DNA of 34,955 nucleotides, from positions 1 through 34,955 of the forward strand of contig JAKAQB010000037.1 of NCBI GenBank assembly GCA_021811865.1. Reading direction: 5' to 3'. Source of the stretch: Actinomycetes bacterium. GTDB lineage: Bacteria > Actinomycetota > Acidimicrobiia > Acidimicrobiales > Palsa-688. A program made the translations under genes and the position numbers. Of the stretch, positions 9,557 to 20,868 are shown in pieces; the first letter of the stretch is position 1, and each line of letters opens with the position of its first letter. The notes below the pieces were generated by a model. It was not told the DNA's origin, made no database searches, and saw only the letters and a list, made by a program, of their open reading frames with translations.

Positions 9557-9728
9557 GACGTGGAGGCCAGAAGTCGGCTGTGAGGGTCTCTCGCAGCCAT
9601 CGACGCCGTTCAAACTCGTCCCGAGCCAAGCGGCCGCCTCCAGGCGGTATACAGTAACGAGCTACGAAATGGTCGGTGAGCGTCGCCGCATCGGAGCGTT
9701 CCTCATGATCACCGACAGCAAGAAGCCG

Positions 9729-9754
9729 CGTCAGTTTTGCTGTATCTTGATCTC
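9729..9754. repeat. Right copy of the rpsJ 3'-end direct repeat
   Basis: This is the functional 3' end of rpsJ and matches 9055-9080 in the same orientation, including an 11-base identical core (ATCTTGATCTC). The repeats are 674 bp apart. If a recombinase used this site, the core would be the crossover region. Confidence 0.55.
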
Positions 9755-10051
9755 GATGTCCACGCCGGCGGGCAGCTCGATGCGCTGCAGCGAGTCGACC
9801 GTCTTGGGGGTGTGCTCGACGATGTCGAGAAGCCGCTTGTGGACCCGCATCTCGAAGTGCTCGCGGCTGTCCTTGTACTTGTGGGGGCTGCGGATGACCG
9901 TGTAGCGGTTCTTCTCGGTGGGCAGTGGCACCGGGCCGCGCACCTTTGCCTGGGTGCGCAGGACCGTCTCGACGATCTTCTTCGTCGACTGGTCGAGGAT
10001 CTCGTGGTCGTAGGCCTTCAGGCGAATGCGGATCCGCTGCGTCGGCGGCAT
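9731..10051 (-). CDS. rpsJ: 30S ribosomal protein S10
   Basis: uS10, 106 aa, in the head of the small subunit; it is also the NusE partner of NusB in antitermination. The start ATG 10051 gives [20 protein letters not shown]; conserved blocks are [20 protein letters not shown] and [21 protein letters not shown] short tail, IQQN, ends the protein. It lies 88 bp after tuf, beyond a terminator-like hairpin. rplC, its usual partner, is 3.4 kb away. Its 3' end is duplicated at 9055-9080. Confidence 0.96.
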   Translation of the reverse strand: MPPTQRIRIRLKAYDHEILDQSTKKIVETVLRTQAKVRGPVPLPTEKNRYTVIRSPHKYKDSREHFEMRVHKRLLDIVEHTPKTVDSLQRIELPAGVDIEIKIQQN

Positions 10052-10107
10052 CGGGGCCCTCCCAGGGCGGTGCGGTCTGTCAAGAGGCGAAGGGGGCTGG
10101 AGATGAA

Positions 10108-10135
10108 ACGGTCGGGGAACAGGGCCCCCGACCGT
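10108..10135 (-). terminator. Intrinsic-type terminator after tuf
   Basis: A perfect 10-bp inverted repeat (ACGGTCGGGG at 10108-10117, complement at 10126-10135) with an 8-base loop starts 4 bases after the tuf stop. On the minus strand it is followed by TTTCATCT, a weak T-tract. It probably ends the str operon and separates it from rpsJ. Confidence 0.7.
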
Positions 10136-10139
10136 ACGG

Positions 10140-11330
<1,191 letters not shown>

Positions 11331-11392
11331 GAAGGCTCCTGGGGATCCGACCCGGTTGGCCGGGCTGACGCGGTGGTGAAGAGTAGCGGAGC

Positions 11393-11412
11393 GCCGGCGG
11401 TCGCCCGCCGGC
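11393..11412 (-). promoter_or_regulatory. Inverted repeat in the fusA-tuf gap
   Basis: A perfect 8-bp stem (GCCGGCGG / CCGCCGGC) with a 4-base loop lies 63 bases before the tuf start. There is no T-run. It could be a structure in the tuf leader, or a chance product of high GC. Confidence 0.3.
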
Positions 11413-11559
11413 AGGTCAGCTGGGGGGTAAGAGCCGAGGCGTTGCGCTCCGGGCCGCCCTGCGCCACACGCCATGGTAGCGCGCGCCAGACACCAGCCGT
11501 CGGGCCGAGGGCCGGCCAACGTGAGCTTAGCCCGCTGGGCGCTCGTCGCCGGCTCTGCT

Positions 11560-13668
<2,109 letters not shown>

Positions 13669-13792
13669 CGTCTGTACTCACGCTTTCGCGTCGGGAGGTC
13701 TCTCTAGAAAGTCGTAGCGGGTCGGGGTGCGAGCGACGCGGACGAGGCGCCCGGTCGATCTGATCGGCCGGGCGGTGGGATTCGCCAGGCCT

Positions 13793-14263
13793 CTACCAGC
13801 GGTAGTGGGCGAACGCCTTGTTGGACTCGGCCATCTTGTGCAGGTCCTCACGGCGCTTCACGGCGTTCCCGACGCCGTTGGAAGCATCGAGCAGCTCGGC
13901 GGCGAGCTTGTCGGCCATTGTCTTCTCCCGCCGCTGCCGGGAGTACCCGACCAACCACCGGATCGACAGGGTGGTCGCCCGGCGGGGGCGGACCTCCACG
14001 GGCACCTGGTAGGTGGCGCCGCCGACCCGGCGGCTGCGGACCTCGAGCTGCGGCTTGGTGTTGTCCACCGCCCGCTTGAGAGCGGTGACCGGATCGCCAC
14101 CGGTCTTGTCCTTGAGCTGGTCGAGGGCGTCGTAGACGATCCGCTCGGCCAGGCTGCGCTTGCCCCGCTCGAGCACCTTGTTGACCACCTGGGTCACGAG
14201 CAGCGAGCGGTAGATGGGGTCAGGGAGGAGATCCCTGCGGGGTGCTGGTCCCTTGCGCGGCAT
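13793..14263 (-). CDS. rpsG: 30S ribosomal protein S7
   Basis: uS7, 156 aa, which nucleates assembly of the 30S head and can repress the str operon in E. coli. The sequence is typical: [20 protein letters not shown], then [36 protein letters not shown], and [23 protein letters not shown], with the C-terminal W. It starts 5 bp after the rpsL stop. Confidence 0.98.
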   Translation of the reverse strand: MPRKGPAPRRDLLPDPIYRSLLVTQVVNKVLERGKRSLAERIVYDALDQLKDKTGGDPVTALKRAVDNTKPQLEVRSRRVGGATYQVPVEVRPRRATTLSIRWLVGYSRQRREKTMADKLAAELLDASNGVGNAVKRREDLHKMAESNKAFAHYRW

Positions 14264-14268
14264 GACGG

Positions 14269-14637
14269 CTAGCCCTTCTTGGCCCCGTAGCGGCTACGGG
14301 CCTGCTTGCGGTCGCGGACACCCGAGGTGTCGAGGGTCCCGCGGATGATCTTGTAGCGGACGCCCGGCAGGTCCTTCACCCGTCCGCCGCGCACGAGCAC
14401 GATCGAGTGCTCCTGGAGGTTGTGGCCCACGCCCGGGATGTAGGCGGTGATCTCCGTGCCGCTGGTCAGGCGGACGCGAGCGACCTTGCGCAGCGCCGAG
14501 TTGGGCTTCTTGGGGGTCGTCGTGTACACGCGCGTGCACACCCCCCGGCGCTGCGGCGCCCCGCGGAGGGCGGGTGTCTTGGTCTTGTCGGACTTCTGCT
14601 CGCGGCCCTTCCGGACCAGCTGTGCAATGGTGGGCAA
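14269..14637 (-). CDS. rpsL: 30S ribosomal protein S12
   Basis: uS12, 122 aa, at the decoding centre. Lys43 ([12 protein letters not shown]) and Lys88-Asp89 ([10 protein letters not shown]) are wild type; changes at 43 and 88 are the usual streptomycin-resistance sites, so nothing here suggests resistance. It is the first gene of the str operon. The 181-bp gap to the divergent membrane-protein gene must hold its promoter; TACCCT at 14711-14706 on the minus strand is a possible -10, with a poor -35. Confidence 0.98.
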   Translation of the reverse strand: MPTIAQLVRKGREQKSDKTKTPALRGAPQRRGVCTRVYTTTPKKPNSALRKVARVRLTSGTEITAYIPGVGHNLQEHSIVLVRGGRVKDLPGVRYKIIRGTLDTSGVRDRKQARSRYGAKKG

Positions 14638-14818
14638 CGAAACCTCTCGATCGGGGAACCCGGCGCCGGCCAGGCGCGCTCGCGCGGCCGGGCAGGCCGT
14701 TGACCAGGGTACCGCACCGGTGGGTCAGAATGGAACCCGCCCACCCGGCCGCAGCGCCGGGCGGGCCGGGGGCGCGCGGCGCGGCGGCTTTCTCCATGCG
14801 CAATCGTTGCGTCCCTTC

Positions 14819-17023
14819 ATGGCCGCCGAGGAGACTGCACCGATCAGCGAGCGCCCCCCCCGACACAACCCGCTGGTGGGGCTGCTCCCCCAACTCGTTG
14901 TCGTCGGCGTCACCATCGCCAACGTCGTCGCCGTGCGGGCGAGCCGGCTGCCCGTCGCGTACCTCGACGACTCCGACATCCACGAGCAGATGGTCCGCTT
15001 CGCCCGCCAGTCGTTCGCCCACGGACTCGACCCGCTCACCCGGTGGTTCCCCTACCTGAACGAGGGTTCACCCCAGTTCCTGCACTACCAGAGCCTCGGG
15101 GCGATGCTGACCGGCGCCGTCGGGCTGGCCGTCGGCGCGGACGTCGCCTTCCGGTGGAGCCTCTACCTGCTGTGGGCGCTGTGGCCGATCGTCATCTACG
15201 CCTCGGCCCGGATCTTCGGCCTCGACCGCTGGGCGTCGGCGATGGCGGCGGCCGTCTCGCCCGTGCTCATGAGCGCACCCGGCGTGGGCTACGAGGTGAA
15301 CGGCTACCTGTGGATCGGCTACGGCCTGTGGGCGCAGGAGTGGGGGATGCTGTTCCTGCCGCTGGCGTGGGCGTGCACCTGGCGCGCCGTCGCCGACCGG
15401 CGCTGGACGCTGCCGGCGGTGGCGGCGATCGCAGCCACGGTCTGCTGCCACTTCGAGACCGGGTACCTGGCGCTCGCCGGGCCCATGCTCATGCCGTGGC
15501 TGGCGCCCTCCGACCTGCGCCGGCGGGTCGGGCGGGCCGCCGTCGTGGCCGTCCTGTCCTTCGCAGCGGCAGCGTGGGCGGTCGTCCCGCTGATCGTGTA
15601 CCGCAACTGGGCCGCCATCAACCAGGCCCTCGTCAACGGCCCCCTCGTGAACGGCTACGGCGCCAGGCAGGTGATGACGTGGCTGGTGGACGGGGAGGTG
15701 TTCGACAACGGGAGGCCGGCGATCGTGACGTCGTTGGCCGCCGTCGGCACGCTCGTCGCCCTGTGGCGGTGGCGGCGTGAGGCAGTGGGGCGAGCGTTGG
15801 TGGTGATGGGCGTGTTCAGCATGCTGCTGTGCTGGGGGCGCACGACGTGGGGACCGCTCATGAACCTCGTGCCGGGAGGCCACGACGTCTTCTTCCGGCG
15901 GTTCATGTTCGGCTTGCAGCTGGCTGGCATCTTCGTCGCCGGCATCGCCGTCAGCGGGGTGGCCCGGCTGCTCGGCGCCGGCGTGGGCCGGGTGGCCAGC
16001 GGGTGGGCCAGGACCGGTCCCGACACCGCCCTCGCCAGGCGGGCGGGCCAGATCGGCGCCCTTCTCACCGTCCCCATCGTGGTCCTGCTCGCCGTCCCCG
16101 TCGTGAGCAACGTCGGCCAGTACACGGCCCGCAACGCCCGGGACATCGCCATCCAAAGGGCTGAGCAGGCACCGGCGGCGGCGGAGATCGCCCCCCTCCT
16201 CGGGTACATCAAGGCCCGCGGCGGGGGCCGCACCTACGCAGGCAACCCCAACAACTGGGGCAGCAACTTCGACGTCGGCCTGGTCCCGGTCTACAAGTAC
16301 ATCGAGAGCCAGGACATCGACGAGGTTGGATTCACGCTGCGGACCGCATCGCTCATGAGCCAGCCGGAGTTCCACTTCGACCAGTACGACAACGGCGACT
16401 ACCTCGCCTTCGGCATCCGCTGGCTGCTGTACCCGGCGGGCCAGCCGCTGCCGACCGGGGCCCGCTACGTCATGCACAGCGGGCCGTACTGGCTCTACGA
16501 GCTGCCCCAGGACGGCTACGTGTCGGTCGTCGACACCGTCGGGACCATCGCGGCCAACCGCAGCGACGTCGGCCCCGTCACCTCGTCCCTGCTGTCCGGG
16601 TCGCTGCTCTCCCAACACCGCGATCTCACCGTCTCGTGGCCCGGCCAGCCGGCCGCGGCCCCATCCGTCGCCCCGGGCGCGCCGGCGCCGGCGGGGCCAC
16701 CGGGAAGGGTGATCTCGAGCGGCTCGACGCTCCAGTGGGGGCGGATGCCGGCAACCGTGCACCTCGCCCGGCGGGCGGTGGTGTTGCTGGCCACGTCGTT
16801 CGATCCGGGCTGGACGGCCACGGTCGACGGTCGCCGCACCCCCGTGCAGATGCTGGCGCCGGCCGTCGTCGGCGTCTCGGTCGGCCCGGGCACCCACCGG
16901 GTCGTGTTCCAGTACGTGGGCTTCGGTTGGTACCCGGAGCTGTGGGCGCTCACGGCCGTGGCAGCGGTGGCCGCCGGGGCGGCCGGCTGGGGCGGCCGGC
17001 GGCGGCGGCGGGCCGGGGGGTGA
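14819..17023 (+). CDS. Polytopic membrane protein, YfhO/GT-C-like
   Basis: A 734-aa protein with many membrane segments in residues ~20-450 and a soluble C-terminal part before a last membrane segment. The first outer loop has LDDSDIHEQMVRFA and YLNEGSPQFLHYQSLG, which resembles the GT-C-fold/PTPS-related membrane family. Near the end, SFDPGWTATVDGRRTPVQ followed by GVSVGPGTHRVVFQY is the pattern seen at the C-terminus of YfhO-family proteins. It may move sugars from a lipid carrier onto envelope polymers, but the substrate is unknown. ATG 14819 is chosen; the frame is open to 14447, but that part lies across rpsL. It is transcribed away from the str operon. Confidence 0.75.
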   Translation: MAAEETAPISERPPRHNPLVGLLPQLVVVGVTIANVVAVRASRLPVAYLDDSDIHEQMVRFARQSFAHGLDPLTRWFPYLNEGSPQFLHYQSLGAMLTGAVGLAVGADVAFRWSLYLLWALWPIVIYASARIFGLDRWASAMAAAVSPVLMSAPGVGYEVNGYLWIGYGLWAQEWGMLFLPLAWACTWRAVADRRWTLPAVAAIAATVCCHFETGYLALAGPMLMPWLAPSDLRRRVGRAAVVAVLSFAAAAWAVVPLIVYRNWAAINQALVNGPLVNGYGARQVMTWLVDGEVFDNGRPAIVTSLAAVGTLVALWRWRREAVGRALVVMGVFSMLLCWGRTTWGPLMNLVPGGHDVFFRRFMFGLQLAGIFVAGIAVSGVARLLGAGVGRVASGWARTGPDTALARRAGQIGALLTVPIVVLLAVPVVSNVGQYTARNARDIAIQRAEQAPAAAEIAPLLGYIKARGGGRTYAGNPNNWGSNFDVGLVPVYKYIESQDIDEVGFTLRTASLMSQPEFHFDQYDNGDYLAFGIRWLLYPAGQPLPTGARYVMHSGPYWLYELPQDGYVSVVDTVGTIAANRSDVGPVTSSLLSGSLLSQHRDLTVSWPGQPAAAPSVAPGAPAPAGPPGRVISSGSTLQWGRMPATVHLARRAVVLLATSFDPGWTATVDGRRTPVQMLAPAVVGVSVGPGTHRVVFQYVGFGWYPELWALTAVAAVAAGAAGWGGRRRRRAGG

Positions 17024-17040
17024 CAGGCGCGCCGGCGGCG

Positions 17041-17070
17041 GCCGGCCGGCTCAGGCGCCAGCCGGCCGGC
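17041..17070. terminator. Hairpin between convergent genes
   Basis: Two copies of the self-complementary decamer GCCGGCCGGC (17041-17050 and 17061-17070) can fold with a 10-base loop. It lies 18 bases after the membrane-protein stop and 14 bases past the end of the convergent protease-like gene, so it could serve both directions. There is no T-run. Confidence 0.45.
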
Positions 17071-17083
17071 TCAGCCGCCGAGC

Positions 17084-20000
17084 TCAGCCGCCGGCAGCCA
17101 CCGTGTAGGTGTAGGGCATGGCCGCCAGCTCGCTGGCGAAGGGGAAGATGCCCGGGGTCTGGGTGATCGCCTCGGCGTTGACGGGCGTGAAGGCGTCGAC
17201 GTACAGCGTGCCGGAGACCACGGTGCCGGCGCCGGCCGTCGGGGTGAACGTCACCGGGATGGTGACGGTCTGGCCGGGCTGGACGAGCACCGGCGTCGCC
17301 GCGTCGGCCGGGTTGACAGCCGACAGCCAGATGTCGCCGGTGGAGGAGGTGACCGCCGGGTCGAAGGGAGCCGTCGTCGCGGTCATCGAGGTGCGGATGG
17401 TGCCCGGCTTGTCGCCGTGGGCGCCGTCGGGGCCGAGGTACTCCGGGCTCACCACCCACGTCCCGCTCGGCACCATGCCGCTGGGAGGCGCGTACGTCGA
17501 CGTGGGGTTGGTCGTCGGCGACGCCGAGGTGGCCAGGATGTCAGGGTCGCCGGGGCCGTAGTTGTAGTCGAACACGACTGGATAGGAGCCGTGGGCCGTG
17601 ACGGTGACGGCGGTCGTCTGCGACGGCACCGGGTAGGTGACGTAGGTCGTCCCGTTGGGCGGGACCGGGCCGTTGGCGGTCGTGACCGGCGCGAGGGGCA
17701 GCGTGGTGCTGCCGGGCAGGCGGGCGTCGACGAAGTACTCCTCCGGGCTGCTCCCGCTGTTGGTCACCTTCACGTCGACGGTCGTGGGGACGCCGGCGGT
17801 CAGGTCCGTCGACGCCGACGTCGGCAGAGTCGGGGCGCTGACGGTCGCAGCTCCGGTGGTGAGGGTCACGCCAAAGGGCTGCGACACAGCGAGCCCCGAC
17901 ACCCGGTTGTAGAACACCACGACGAGGGTCCACAGCCCGGCGGCCGGTGACAGGACGTGGAGTTGGGTGCCGCTCTCCCATGTGAGCCGCTGGCCGCTCG
18001 TGCCGACGGTGAGCAAGGAGCTGGAGGCGGCCGACGCCGCCAGCCCGTTGGGGTCGACCAGCTCGGCGAAGGTGGTGTCTGCCGGGCTCGGGAGGCTGAT
18101 GTCGGCGTTGAGCGCCGGTGCGCCGGCGGGCAGCTGGAACTGGTAGTAGGCGGTCTGGCCCGTCCCCGTCGACCGGCCGTTGCCCCCGGTGACGGTCCCG
18201 GTGAACGACGTTGTCGGCGCCGGCGTCGGGGCGAATGCCCGGAGCACCACGGGGATCGAGGCGTGGGCGGTGAAGGCGGGGACACCGGGGGCAGCGCTGT
18301 TCAGCACGACCGAGCCCGCCTCGTCACCGGGAGCGCCCGGTAGGGCCGTGGCAAGGGTGAAGCTGCCGGACGCACCGGGCGCCAGGCTGAGCGTCGGAGG
18401 GCTGACGGTGCCCATGGACTGCCAGGTCGCGACCTGGGCCAGGAAGTGGACGCTGCCGGGGGCACCACCCTCCAAGGCGGCGGTCCACACGCCCGGCTGG
18501 GGGAAGGACACAGCGCTCGAGCCGTGGGCGCCGTTGCCGCCCGGCCAGCTGTAGCCGGCGAGCCTGTTGCCCGGGGTGAAGAGCACGATCGACACAGGCG
18601 CCCCGTTGGTGGAGAGCGTGGATGGCGTGCTCCACGCCACCTCCGTGTCGAGGCGAGCCTGGCCGGGGGGCACGGTGAAGTGCTCGACGACGGTGTACTG
18701 GTTGCCTGAGCCGAGGCTCGCCGACGCCTGGTCCACCGCCTGCCACGGCGACAGGACACGGCTGGACAGGCGGACGGTGACCGGTCCGGCGCCGTCGTTG
18801 GTGAGGGTTTCGGAGAGGGTCTGGGGGGTGCCGGCTGGGCCGGCGACGTCGAGCTGGCTGGTCGAGGACAGCACGGCATGGCCGGCGGCGCCGGCGGCGC
18901 TGCCGTAGGACCGGGCGGCAAGGACGGCGGCGTAGGCGTCGATCAGGCCGGCACCCTGCTGGTCGCCGGGGGCGGCGATGTCCTGGGCCGTCGAGGTGAT
19001 GATCTGCTTCACCACCGCCGGCGAGGGGCTGGCGCCCCGGTGACCCTCGCGGTAGGCCTGGATGACGAGGGCCGCCGTCCCGGAGGTGAGGGGGGCCGCT
19101 TCGCTCGTGCCCCCGACGGCCTGCAGCGACGACGGCTTGCCAGCGAGGTTGGTGCAGTCGGGGAACCGGGACAGGACCGGCGTGCAGTCGATCCAGCCGA
19201 GCTCGCCGGGGGCGACGGCGTCGAGGGTCCGGCCCGACTGCATCACCCCGCCCGACGACAGGGCGCTGACGTTGTCGTTGATCCAACCGGCCTCGCGCAC
19301 GCCTGGCGCCGATGGGAACCCGAGCTGTGCCCACAGCTGGTAGGCGGTGGACGCACCGGTGCTGATCACCTGGGGATCGCTCGCCGGCGAGCCGATGGTG
19401 TTGGTGGGGCCGGCGTCGCCGGTGGAGGAGATGACCGTCACGCCGCGGGCGACGGCTGCGTTGTCGGCGATCTGGGTCAGGTCGTAGGCGCCGTTGTCGG
19501 GGTAGGGGTTCGACCCCAGGGACTCGTTGAGGACGTTGACGTGGTCGTGGAGCACGGCCCAGTCGATGCCCTGCAGGACCGTCGAGGAGTAGGCGGCCGG
19601 CGCCGTTCCGAACACGTCCATGACGTCGAGGGTCACCCCGGGCGCGACCCCGCGGATCCTGATGTTGCACGGGCTGCTCAGGTTGCCGATGAACTTCTGG
19701 AGGCTGAGCACCGACCGGCCCTGCGCTGCGACGGAGCTGGCGTCGAGGAAGCTCTCGATGGACGCCGACCCCTGGTTGCCGAGCGTGCCGGTGTTGCTGA
19801 AGTCGCGGTAGTCGGCGATGACGTGCTGGCCGTTGGCGCGGATGTAGTCGGGGTTGTTGACGTCGATGCCGCCGGCGACGATGCCGACCCGGACGCCGGC
19901 GCCTGTGTAGCCGAGCGTGGCGGCGGTGTCGCCCTTGCCGGACTGGCTGGCGGCGTGGATGAGCTCGATGGCCTGCGGGTTGAGTTGCACGGACTTGCCG

Positions 20001-20554
20001 GTCGGGCAGGCGCCTGCCGGGGGAGTGACCCCCGAGCCGAGGGAGGCGCGCCCGGGCCCGGACCGCATGATGGACGGCGGCATCGTCGCGAGGGGCGCCA
20101 TCGGGATGAGCACGTCGGGGACGACGCGGGCGACGGCGGGATCCCGCCGCAGCCACGCCTCCTCGCCCTTGGAGACCGTGGCGGCGACCGCGTCGACGAG
20201 GGTGAGAGAGTGCACGTTGCGCGCCGCCGTCTGGCGGAGCTCGTCGATCAGTGGCCGCTGCAGGCCGGCGACGGTGGCCTCGAGGCGCGGGGCGGCTTGA
20301 TGAGAAACGCCGGCGGGCTGGGCCCGCAGCACGACGATGACGCGCTGGGACACGTTGCGGGAGAGCGCCCGTGCCTCGGCGGCGCCGAGACGTGGGGCCG
20401 TGGCCGGGGCCGGGGCCAGCGGCGCCGTGCGCAGCGGCGCCGCCGCCGCGACGCCCGCAGGCGAAACCACAAGGGCGGAGGCGCCCAACATGCCACCCCA
20501 CCAGCGAATCGAGCGAATCGAGCGAATCGAGCGAGTCGACCTAATCCTCAGCAT
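17084..20554 (-). CDS. Secreted subtilisin-fold protein lacking canonical Asp/His
   Basis: 1156 aa. A signal peptide (1-~39, Arg-rich start, ends GVAAAAP) is followed by an I9-like propeptide (RVIVVLRAQP ... EEAWLRRDPAVARVVPD, ~70-148) and an S8/S53-type catalytic domain (~190-555). The Ser motif GTSEAAP is intact (S484), as are RGVAPG and VLNESLGS. The usual catalytic Asp is Ala227 (GIVAGGIDVNNPDY), and the HGTHVAG block is absent. Instead there is E267-x3-D271 and SSTGD380AG, spaced like the Glu-Asp pair and oxyanion Asp of sedolisins (S53). The C-terminal half is beta-rich repeats like bacterial prepeptidase or Fn3 modules. The start has AAGGA upstream and a good promoter. It is either a sedolisin-like enzyme or an inactive pseudoprotease. 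Confidence 0.8.
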   Translation of the reverse strand: MLRIRSTRSIRSIRSIRWWGGMLGASALVVSPAGVAAAAPLRTAPLAPAPATAPRLGAAEARALSRNVSQRVIVVLRAQPAGVSHQAAPRLEATVAGLQRPLIDELRQTAARNVHSLTLVDAVAATVSKGEEAWLRRDPAVARVVPDVLIPMAPLATMPPSIMRSGPGRASLGSGVTPPAGACPTGKSVQLNPQAIELIHAASQSGKGDTAATLGYTGAGVRVGIVAGGIDVNNPDYIRANGQHVIADYRDFSNTGTLGNQGSASIESFLDASSVAAQGRSVLSLQKFIGNLSSPCNIRIRGVAPGVTLDVMDVFGTAPAAYSSTVLQGIDWAVLHDHVNVLNESLGSNPYPDNGAYDLTQIADNAAVARGVTVISSTGDAGPTNTIGSPASDPQVISTGASTAYQLWAQLGFPSAPGVREAGWINDNVSALSSGGVMQSGRTLDAVAPGELGWIDCTPVLSRFPDCTNLAGKPSSLQAVGGTSEAAPLTSGTAALVIQAYREGHRGASPSPAVVKQIITSTAQDIAAPGDQQGAGLIDAYAAVLAARSYGSAAGAAGHAVLSSTSQLDVAGPAGTPQTLSETLTNDGAGPVTVRLSSRVLSPWQAVDQASASLGSGNQYTVVEHFTVPPGQARLDTEVAWSTPSTLSTNGAPVSIVLFTPGNRLAGYSWPGGNGAHGSSAVSFPQPGVWTAALEGGAPGSVHFLAQVATWQSMGTVSPPTLSLAPGASGSFTLATALPGAPGDEAGSVVLNSAAPGVPAFTAHASIPVVLRAFAPTPAPTTSFTGTVTGGNGRSTGTGQTAYYQFQLPAGAPALNADISLPSPADTTFAELVDPNGLAASAASSSLLTVGTSGQRLTWESGTQLHVLSPAAGLWTLVVVFYNRVSGLAVSQPFGVTLTTGAATVSAPTLPTSASTDLTAGVPTTVDVKVTNSGSSPEEYFVDARLPGSTTLPLAPVTTANGPVPPNGTTYVTYPVPSQTTAVTVTAHGSYPVVFDYNYGPGDPDILATSASPTTNPTSTYAPPSGMVPSGTWVVSPEYLGPDGAHGDKPGTIRTSMTATTAPFDPAVTSSTGDIWLSAVNPADAATPVLVQPGQTVTIPVTFTPTAGAGTVVSGTLYVDAFTPVNAEAITQTPGIFPFASELAAMPYTYTVAAGG
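20504..20539 (-). repeat. 9-bp tandem repeat in signal-peptide start
   Basis: Four copies of GCGAATCGA (the last is GCGAGTCGA) lie head to tail. On the minus strand they encode the R-S-I/R-S-T triplets at residues 6-17 of the protease-like protein, which form the positive n-region of its signal peptide. Confidence 0.9.
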
Positions 20555-20868
20555 TTCACCGATTCCTTGTCGAGTCCGAGAGCGGCAACCTAGGCGCCGG
20601 AGAGCGGCACGTCAACGAACGCGCTGGGCCGGCGATGATCGCGCCGGCATCGCCTGCCAGCGCTCGGGTGCCGGCATGCCTAAAGTCTGGCTGCTGGAGT
20701 GCCGATAAGCCCACCACGGTCCCCTCAACGGGTCCGCTGTTGTTCGGATGAGCTGTGATAGCCGGAATCGCCCGACCGGGGCAACCGGCGGCAAGAGGTC
20801 GAGGTGAAGGTAACCGAAAGGCTCAATCGGACGCCCGGGCGGCCCCGCCACACCCGGCGGCTCGCCGG
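20555..20868. other. Divergent intergenic region
   Basis: This 314-bp gap lies between the protease-like gene (minus) and the GGDEF-EAL gene (plus). It holds the promoter at 20587-20615 for the minus gene. For the plus gene, TAAAGT at 20680-20685 could be a -10 box, but no -35 fits. That would leave a leader of roughly 175 bases with several GC-rich inverted stretches. I found no riboswitch that I could match. Confidence 0.5.
20587..20615 (-). promoter_or_regulatory. Sigma70-type promoter of the protease-like gene
   Basis: On the minus strand, TTGACG (20615-20610), a 17-base spacer and TAGGTT (20592-20587) match a housekeeping actinobacterial promoter well. The transcript would start near 20580, about 26 bases before the ATG, leaving room for the AAGGA ribosome-binding site. 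Confidence 0.7.

Larger units (their letters stand above)
9055..9754. mobile_element. Possible small island bounded by rpsJ 3'-end repeats
   Basis: This block lies between two direct copies of the rpsJ 3' end (9055-9080 and 9729-9754, 22 of 26 bases identical). It carries hicAB, and its GC content is about 60% in the lines I counted against about 70% in the flanking genes. This is what an element inserted at the 3' end of a gene leaves behind. No integrase or terminal inverted repeats are present, so it may be a decayed remnant, or the result of an rpsJ duplication followed by deletion. Confidence 0.35.

Noticed and set aside
14700..14726. TTGACC on the plus strand as promoter of the membrane-protein gene
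   Set aside because: No TANNNT box lies 16-19 bases downstream.
20680..20868. Possible c-di-GMP riboswitch upstream of the GGDEF-EAL gene
   Set aside because: There are GGGGCAACC and CCGAAAGG stretches, but they do not fit the order or spacing of GEMM-type aptamers.
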